Shown here in pieces: positions 54,034-59,158 of a stretch of 59,158 nucleotides of DNA (the first letter of the stretch is position 1; every line of letters begins with the position of its first letter). Source of the DNA: Oscillospiraceae bacterium (GTDB lineage Bacteria; Bacillota; Clostridia; Oscillospirales; Oscillospiraceae). The DNA lies in NCBI GenBank assembly GCA_009781515.1, contig WQXY01000012.1:1-59158 (forward strand), written 5' to 3'. The notes below the pieces were generated by a model, which was given only the letters and a program-made list of their open reading frames with translations, made no database searches and was not told the origin of the DNA. The position numbers were made by a program, and so were the translations under genes.

Positions 54034-54306
54034 ATGCCAAATATTAGACCGATTTCTGATTTAAGAAACAATTCAAATGAAATTAGCGAGTTTTGTAAGA
54101 CCACATGTGAGCCGGTATTTATCACTAAAAATGGCGTAGGAGACATGGTAGTGTTAAGTATCGAGATGTATGAACGACAACAGGCACAGCTTGACCTGTA
54201 TGGCAAATTGGCGGAAGCGGAAGCTGAGGTTGCATCGGGTGCACAAGGTGTTGACTTCTTTGGATTTGCAAAGAAGCTGAGGGCTGACGTACATGGACGA
54301 GTATAA
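54034..54306 (+). CDS. Phd/YefM-type antitoxin
   Basis: 90 residues from ATG at 54034, with AAAGGAAGG upstream. The N-terminal fold is typical: IRPISDLRNNSNEISEFCKTTCEPVFITKNGVGDMVVLS, cited as residues 4-42. The C-terminal part (EAEVASGAQGVDFFGFAKKL) should bind the toxin. It overlaps the toxin gene by 14 bases and should repress the operon. Confidence 0.88.
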   Translation: MPNIRPISDLRNNSNEISEFCKTTCEPVFITKNGVGDMVVLSIEMYERQQAQLDLYGKLAEAEAEVASGAQGVDFFGFAKKLRADVHGRV

Positions 54307-54595
54307 TGTTGTAATTTACCCGACGGCACAAAATGATGCATCCACAATTGTTGAGCATCTGAATGCTTTGCCGCCGGAAGAGGCGGAGTCGTACTTTGAC
54401 ATGCTGATAAAAAAAGCGGAAGTGCTAAAAAATGCTCCGTCAGGCTGCCCTATGACAAAGGACTCGCAGCTCAGATTGCGCGCTTACAGAACGCTTACCA
54501 CAGATGAATATGTGTTTTTCTTTGTAGTAACGGCAAGAACGGTGGAAGTCCGCCGCATCTTATATGCTAAGCGGCAATACGAGCGTTTGGCTTGA
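54293..54595 (+). CDS. RelE/ParE-family toxin
   Basis: 100 residues. YNVVIYPTAQNDASTIVEHL, the Arg-rich core RLRAYRTLTTDEYVFFFVV and the ending VEVRRILYAKRQYERLA match the RelE/ParE fold. RelE members cut mRNA at the ribosome while ParE members poison gyrase; which applies here cannot be settled by eye. It pairs with the Phd-type antitoxin. Its stop codon lies inside the -35 box of the thrS promoter. Confidence 0.87.
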   Translation: MDEYNVVIYPTAQNDASTIVEHLNALPPEEAESYFDMLIKKAEVLKNAPSGCPMTKDSQLRLRAYRTLTTDEYVFFFVVTARTVEVRRILYAKRQYERLA

Positions 54596-54620
54596 CATAA
54601 GCCAAAATGCGTGACATACT
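54592..54620 (+). promoter_or_regulatory. thrS promoter, leaderless arrangement
   Basis: TTGACA (54592-54597) contains the toxin stop codon; 17-bp spacer; CATACT (54615-54620). Six bases separate the -10 box from the thrS ATG, and no Shine-Dalgarno is present. Confidence 0.55.
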
Positions 54621-54626
54621 GTGTGA

Positions 54627-56384
54627 ATGTCAAACATTCAGTACACATTCGAAAACGAACAGTATAAGGAAGCATATCGCCACACGGCAGCACACGTACT
54701 CGCGCAAGCTGCCCGGCGAGTGCTTTCTGATGTCAAGCTTGCTATAGGCCCTGCTATCGAAAACGGGTTCTATTACGATTTTGACACATCTCAGGCTATC
54801 ACCCCCGAAATACTTGAAGCTATCGAAGCGGAAATGCGGAAAATCATAAAGGAAAAATATCCGTTGGAACGCTTTGAGCTGTCGCGCGAGGAAGCTTTGG
54901 AATTTGTTAAAAAGCAAGGCGAGCCGTATAAGGCGGAGCTTATTAATGACCTGCCCGAAGATGCGGTTATCAGCTTCTACAAGCAGGGTGATTTTACGGA
55001 TATGTGCGCAGGCCCTCATGTGGATACAACCGGAAGAATAAAGGCTAACGCAATTAAGCTTACAAGCTGCACGGGAGCATATTGGCGTGGAAACGCAGAG
55101 AACAAAATGCTTCAACGTGTCTACGGAACATGCTTTATGAGCAAAGAAGAGCTTGATGAGCATCTTCGTCTTATAGAAGAAGCAAAACTGCGCGACCACA
55201 GAAAACTCGGCAGAGAGCTTGATTTATTTGGGTTGTATGACGAGGGTCCCGGTTTTCCGTTTTTCTTCCCTAAGGGAATGATTGTCAGAAATGAACTTAT
55301 AAGCTTTTGGAGGCAAGAGCATAAAAAAGCCGGATATGTTGAGATTAACACACCGCTTATATTAAATGAGGAGCTTTGGCATCGCAGCGGTCATTGGGAC
55401 CACTATAAAGAAAACATGTATTTCACAAAGATAGATGATGTCGATTATGCTATCAAACCAATGAACTGCCCCGGCGGTATGCTTGTGTTTAAAAGGCGGA
55501 TGTGGAGCTATCGCGAGCTGCCTGTACGTATGGCAGAGCTTGGTATTGTTCACCGTCACGAGCTTTCGGGTGCGCTTCACGGGCTTATGCGTGTCAGATA
55601 TATCACACAAGACGACGCTCATATTTTTATGATGCCCGAGCATGTGCCCTCGGAAATTGCTGCGGCAATAGACCTTGCAGACAGGCTTTATTCGGTGTTT
55701 GGTTTTGAATACCGTGTAGAGCTGTCAACCCGCCCCGAAGATTTTATGGGCGAAATCGAAACATGGAACATGGCTGAGAAAATCCTTGAGGATACACTCA
55801 TAGCCAAAAACATAAACTATAGGATAAACCCCGGCGACGGTGCGTTTTACGGTCCGAAGATAGACTTTCATCTGCTCGACTGTCTTGGGCGCTCGTGGCA
55901 GTGCGCCACATTGCAGCTCGACTTTCAAATGCCCGAACGCTTTGAGCTTGAATATGTCGGTGCGGACGGCGAAAAGCACCGCCCCGTTATGATACACCGC
56001 ACCATGCTTGGCTCGATTGAGCGCTTTTTCGCAATAATAACAGAGCATTATGCCGGAGCATTTCCGCTTTGGCTTGCACCTGTTCAGGTTATTATTTTGC
56101 CGATTACAGACCGCACGCATGAATATGCAAAGACCATAAAAGAAAAGCTTGATGATGCAGGACTTCGTGTCGAGTGTGATTTTAGAAACGAAAAAGTCGG
56201 ATTTAAGATACGTGAGGCACAGGTGCAAAAAATTCCGTACATGCTTGTTCTCGGAGATAAAGAAGCAGAAAACGGACTCGTCACCGTTAGAAATCGCAAA
56301 GAGGGTGACGTTGGCACAATGTCCCTTGAAGATTTTACGGCAAAACTCACAGATGAAGCAGAAAAAAGAGAGCATAATGTATAG
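54627..56384 (+). CDS. thrS: Threonyl-tRNA synthetase lacking the TGS domain
   Basis: 585 residues. It begins directly at the N2 editing domain: YRHTAAHVLAQAARRVL with the HxxxH motif, AIGPAIENGFYYDFD, and later DMCAGPHVDTTG. The catalytic core has MNCPGGMLVFKRRMWSYRELPVRMAELG and GPKIDFHLLDCLGRSWQCATLQLDF; an anticodon-binding domain ends the chain. The N1 (TGS) domain of about 60 residues present in longer enzymes is missing. An in-frame TGA at 54624 rules out an upstream start. Short forms are known in clostridia, so it is probably functional. Confidence 0.94.
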   Translation: MSNIQYTFENEQYKEAYRHTAAHVLAQAARRVLSDVKLAIGPAIENGFYYDFDTSQAITPEILEAIEAEMRKIIKEKYPLERFELSREEALEFVKKQGEPYKAELINDLPEDAVISFYKQGDFTDMCAGPHVDTTGRIKANAIKLTSCTGAYWRGNAENKMLQRVYGTCFMSKEELDEHLRLIEEAKLRDHRKLGRELDLFGLYDEGPGFPFFFPKGMIVRNELISFWRQEHKKAGYVEINTPLILNEELWHRSGHWDHYKENMYFTKIDDVDYAIKPMNCPGGMLVFKRRMWSYRELPVRMAELGIVHRHELSGALHGLMRVRYITQDDAHIFMMPEHVPSEIAAAIDLADRLYSVFGFEYRVELSTRPEDFMGEIETWNMAEKILEDTLIAKNINYRINPGDGAFYGPKIDFHLLDCLGRSWQCATLQLDFQMPERFELEYVGADGEKHRPVMIHRTMLGSIERFFAIITEHYAGAFPLWLAPVQVIILPITDRTHEYAKTIKEKLDDAGLRVECDFRNEKVGFKIREAQVQKIPYMLVLGDKEAENGLVTVRNRKEGDVGTMSLEDFTAKLTDEAEKREHNV

Positions 56385-56443
56385 ATATCACCAAATATTC
56401 TACATTGTATTGTGTTTTTCTCTAAAAAATGTAATAATAACTT

Positions 56444-56468
56444 ATGCAATGTGTATAATACACAGCAT
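56444..56468. promoter_or_regulatory. degV promoter -10 box inside a palindrome
   Basis: TATAAT (56454-56459) lies inside the perfect palindrome GTGTAT-A-ATACAC (56451-56463), flanked by ATGC (56444) and GCAT (56465). A protein bound here would block the promoter. A GGTATT-GAAA-AATACC hairpin (56472-56487) follows at the expected 5' end of the mRNA. Confidence 0.5.
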
Positions 56469-56502
56469 GTAGGTATTGAAAAATACCGGAAAGGGAAAGT
56501 AA

Positions 56503-57414
56503 ATGAGTTCGTTTAAGATATTGGTAGACACAAGCTATGACTTGCCGCAAGAATACATTGACAAAAATGATTTGAGAGTTATCCCAATCCCGTTCCACCT
56601 CAATGGTGTAACGCATGAAGACGGTCGCTGGAAAGACATCTCCGAAGAAGGCTTTTATGATGCACTTGCAAAAGGCGGCGTCGCAGGCACAACCCTGATT
56701 AACCCCGAAACATTTGTTCAGACGTTTACCGAGTATGCAAAAAATAATGAGGAACTATTAGTTATTTCGCTCAGTAGCGGACTTTCAGGTACTGCGCAAA
56801 ATGCAGTCATTGCCCTGCAGGAAGTTAAAGAAACGTATCCCGACTGCAAAATATACCCTGTTGACGGACGTAATGCAGCAGGCGGTACAGGTCTTGTCAC
56901 TGTTCTTGCTGTTAATAAACGTGCCGAGGGCTTATCAGCCGCAGAGACAGCAAAATGGCTTGAGGAAAAAAGAGACTCTTGCCTGTCATTGTTTACGGTC
57001 GACGATCTAATGTATCTGCACCGCGGCGGTCGCCTCAGTAAGCTTCAAGCTGTAGCAGGTTCGATTATCGGAATTAAACCGCTGCTTAACGTAGCTCCCG
57101 ACGGCACACTCAAGCTCAAAGATAAAGCACGCGGACGTAAAGCTGCACTCGAAACACTCGTTAACCAAATGAAACGCAGCCTTAACCCCGACACAAAAAA
57201 ACTGAAAACAGTTATAATCAGCCACAGTGATTGCAAGGAAGATGCTGAAAAAGTAGCCAACCTCGTCAGAGATTTTGTTGAAGTAGAAGAATTCTTTATA
57301 GTCATGATGGGACCCGTTATCGGAGCCCACGTAGGTCCGGGGTGTATAGCACTGTTCTTTGAAGCCGACATGGACCGTCCGGAGTACGAAGCAAAATTCT
57401 ACGGAGGAAAGTAG
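56503..57414 (+). CDS. DegV-family fatty-acid-binding protein
   Basis: 303 residues. KILVDTSYDLPQEYIDKNDLRVIPIPFHLNG at the N-terminus, ISLSSGLSGTAQNAV, VDDLMYLHRGGRLSK and GPVIGAHVGPGCIALFF are the DegV landmarks. Family members bind a fatty acid and present it to fatty acid kinase FakA for phospholipid synthesis. The kinase gene is not here. GGAAAGGG precedes ATG. Confidence 0.92.
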   Translation: MSSFKILVDTSYDLPQEYIDKNDLRVIPIPFHLNGVTHEDGRWKDISEEGFYDALAKGGVAGTTLINPETFVQTFTEYAKNNEELLVISLSSGLSGTAQNAVIALQEVKETYPDCKIYPVDGRNAAGGTGLVTVLAVNKRAEGLSAAETAKWLEEKRDSCLSLFTVDDLMYLHRGGRLSKLQAVAGSIIGIKPLLNVAPDGTLKLKDKARGRKAALETLVNQMKRSLNPDTKKLKTVIISHSDCKEDAEKVANLVRDFVEVEEFFIVMMGPVIGAHVGPGCIALFFEADMDRPEYEAKFYGGK

Positions 57415-57453
57415 CATAAGTCTCGTGTAATTTATTGAACTAAAGCATTAAAT

Positions 57454-57484
57454 GTCACCCTTAGGTTATCTAAGGGTGACGTTT
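57454..57484 (+). terminator. Rho-independent terminator after degV
   Basis: GTCACCCTTAG pairs with CTAAGGGTGAC (11 bp, loop GTTAT), followed by GTTTT. Confidence 0.88.
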
Positions 57485-57504
57485 TCTCTGTGGCGAATTC
57501 CTTA

Positions 57505-57613
57505 AAAAGTGTATATTAGTGTGTAGAATGTGCACGTTACTCCCCAAAACATACATGTTACTCCAAAAAGGTAGACAAATATGCGAGAGTATAATAATCT
57601 TAACATAAATTAA
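57505..57613 (+). other. Tandem-repeat region, possible decayed IS21-type end
   Basis: ACGTTACTCC (57534-57543) and ATGTTACTCC (57555-57564) repeat with a 21-bp period. After AAAAAGGTAGACAAAT comes an ATG (57581) with an 11-codon frame, MREYNNLNIN. Multiple short repeats next to a transposase start are typical of IS21-family ends. The alternative is a tandem operator for the next gene. Confidence 0.3.
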
Positions 57614-57703
57614 TAAATGGTATGTTTTAGAAACATGTCAAAATTACTTTTTTAGGATATTTATGTATACCAAAAAGTGAGTAAAAATAACGGGAGGATT
57701 AAA

Positions 57704-59005
57704 ATGAGAAAAAAGTTGTCTTATGTAATTGTGGTAGTTCTGATTCTATCCATATTTAACAATGCTGCAGGGTATGCAGTGTCAAATACTTTTGACATTG
57801 ATCAATTTTCGGACGATGATATAGTTGCAGAAACAATATGGCTTACGGACACAAATGAGGCGTTTGCCACATGGGACGGAATATCCATGGATAGCCTGCA
57901 ATATGAAGAGGCTAAAACAACAAGTTCAACCCAGTCATCAGCAACACTCACAATTTCGCCCTCAACAGCATGGACAGGTATATCAGCAACAGGGGCAACG
58001 CGTACAATTACGGTAACAACTAATGTGTCGTATACTGTGAGCATGCCGACATGGATAACACGCACGAATGTAACGGGAGGTTTTAGGCTTGAGGCAGCAC
58101 GAAATCCAAGTGCAGCTGCGAGGAGTGGGACGGTATCGGTAACAGGTGGCGGGATAACCCGAAGCTTTAGTGTATCGCAAGTAGGAGCACCGCCATCTCT
58201 TTCGATATCACCTTCGACAAACTGGATAAATATACCGGCAATAGGAAACGCAACGAGAACGATAACTGTCACAACAAATATACCATCATACACCGTAAGC
58301 AGACCCTCATGGTTGACTGTCGAAAATGTGTCGGGCGGGTTTAGGTTAACTGCTCAAAGCAATACAGCTACAACTGCAAGGAGCGGTACAGTAACTGTTA
58401 CGGCTAATGGTATACCTGCAAGCTTTTCTGTATCGCAAAACAAACAGTATTTTTGGTATTCCGATGGAAATAATGTTGGTTTTTGGTCAGGAATAATTTC
58501 TGTTGGAGCACCGGAGATTATTGGAGCGGTTCCGCCGAGTTTCAACTTATTTAATAGAGCTTCTGAGGCTCAAACAATTTGGATGTCTGCTTTAGGTATT
58601 GCACTATATCCAAACACACATACAAATGCATCGATACAGATTTTCGGAGGGTCATTAGCAGAAATGCAAAAGGAAAGTGGCGATTCTCGCGATTTTGCAG
58701 GTTTGTGTAGTTATCCATCAATGGCAACAGTGGCGAGTATTGCGGCAAACAATACTATGAGAACTGTCTACAGATTTTCAGGGAGATCTAAAACTTTTAT
58801 AACATACGGCATTGAGCCAGATTATTGGACAGAAGATATGATAAGAGCCCTTGTGGTCCATGAACTTGGTCATGCATTAGGTTCTATGGGGCATGCGCCA
58901 AATATAAATGCCACAATGTATTATAAATTGCAGTGGACTGCAAATGGGACGCTATCAACAAATGAAGCAAGACACCTAAGGCAAATATATGACGATTTCA
59001 GATAA
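57704..59005 (+). CDS. Secreted metalloprotease with two BACON-like domains
   Basis: 433 residues from ATG at 57704, with GGGAGGA upstream. Signal peptide 1-23. Two immunoglobulin-like BACON repeats (about 80-162 and 165-250), each with ISPSTxW, RTITVTTN and a final SFSVSQ. The C-terminal protease (about 260-433) has HELGHALGSMGH: His386, Glu387, His390, Gly393, and a His at 397, one residue further than in the metzincin motif HExxHxxGxxH. A possible Met-turn (ATMYY) follows. It probably cleaves protein outside the cell; BACON domains are thought to bind glycans or mucin. ATGTTT-TAG-AAACAT (57622-57636) lies upstream as a possible operator. Confidence 0.82.
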   Translation: MRKKLSYVIVVVLILSIFNNAAGYAVSNTFDIDQFSDDDIVAETIWLTDTNEAFATWDGISMDSLQYEEAKTTSSTQSSATLTISPSTAWTGISATGATRTITVTTNVSYTVSMPTWITRTNVTGGFRLEAARNPSAAARSGTVSVTGGGITRSFSVSQVGAPPSLSISPSTNWINIPAIGNATRTITVTTNIPSYTVSRPSWLTVENVSGGFRLTAQSNTATTARSGTVTVTANGIPASFSVSQNKQYFWYSDGNNVGFWSGIISVGAPEIIGAVPPSFNLFNRASEAQTIWMSALGIALYPNTHTNASIQIFGGSLAEMQKESGDSRDFAGLCSYPSMATVASIAANNTMRTVYRFSGRSKTFITYGIEPDYWTEDMIRALVVHELGHALGSMGHAPNINATMYYKLQWTANGTLSTNEARHLRQIYDDFR

Positions 59006-59158
59006 ATGAAGCAAAGAATGATGCTTACCTTAAATTGAAAAGACTAACTATTAAATGTCAAGAATAATTCCATGTAATTTTGAAAATATTTAACATCAAG
59101 CAAAAAGGGTCGCCAAACAGAGCGTATCGCAACGCTTTCAAAAAAATATCAATCTCTA
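59006..59158. other. End of window, no gene seen
   Basis: AT-rich sequence after the protease. Only a ten-codon open frame is visible, starting at 59006; no clear terminator hairpin is seen. Confidence 0.4.

Overview
The window looks like a chromosomal segment of a Bacillota organism, probably an uncultured clostridial, fibre-degrading gut or rumen type. The grounds are a large SRP RNA with an Alu domain upstream of dnaX-ybaB, mostly clear Shine-Dalgarno sites, a class B sortase, a RecJ-RelA-RecD2-ComF cluster, and many secreted proteins with threonine/proline or glycine/proline linkers. No tRNA or rRNA gene, CRISPR array, T-box, phage module or intact transposase was found.

Layout. 1-5.7 kb: the 3' end of a cell-wall protein with three related binding modules, a HicB-type antitoxin with an unfamiliar partner, and a sortase B with a large extra C-terminal region. 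5.7-22.2 kb: a glycan uptake locus read left to right. It holds a carbohydrate-binding/solute-binding fusion, two pairs of sugar ABC permeases, an NHL-repeat membrane protein, a YIP1-like membrane protein, a DUF5696-like protein, a module-bearing lipoprotein, a solute-binding lipoprotein and a GH5 endoglucanase whose lipoprotein signal is one base out of frame. No ABC ATPase is present, so a shared ATPase encoded elsewhere is implied. 22.2-24.6 kb: rpiB and a protein O-mannosyltransferase. 24.7-26.1 kb: proS. 26.1-39.5 kb, minus strand: zinc-ribbon protein, TetR regulator, cell-wall amidase, htpG, mreB, comF, recD2, relA, recJ. 39.6-50.3 kb: a zinc-ribbon membrane protein, murC, cca, an acyl-CoA ligase, gltX, ybaB, dnaX, SRP RNA and a polysaccharide deacetylase. 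50.3-59 kb: rpsO-pnp, a MerR regulator, a Phd/RelE-type toxin-antitoxin pair, thrS lacking its TGS domain, degV and a secreted BACON-domain metalloprotease.

The most notable feature is a palindromic repeat family of about 100 bp, in six copies (8685, 10826, 13064, 16760, 22420, 32660). The ends are CGTCATTGCGAG and its complement, and an inner pair is GTGGCAATCCAG and its complement. One copy (16760-17133) is split exactly in its loop by an AT-rich GIY-YIG nuclease gene, and it alone has perfect inverted repeats. This looks like a small mobile element with a nuclease-encoding form and gene-less derivatives. A second modular repeat (8806 and 16705) has hairpin arms that change in a compensated way. 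Three genes (recJ, the deacetylase, thrS) have promoter -10 boxes 6-7 bases before the start codon and no Shine-Dalgarno, suggesting leaderless mRNAs.
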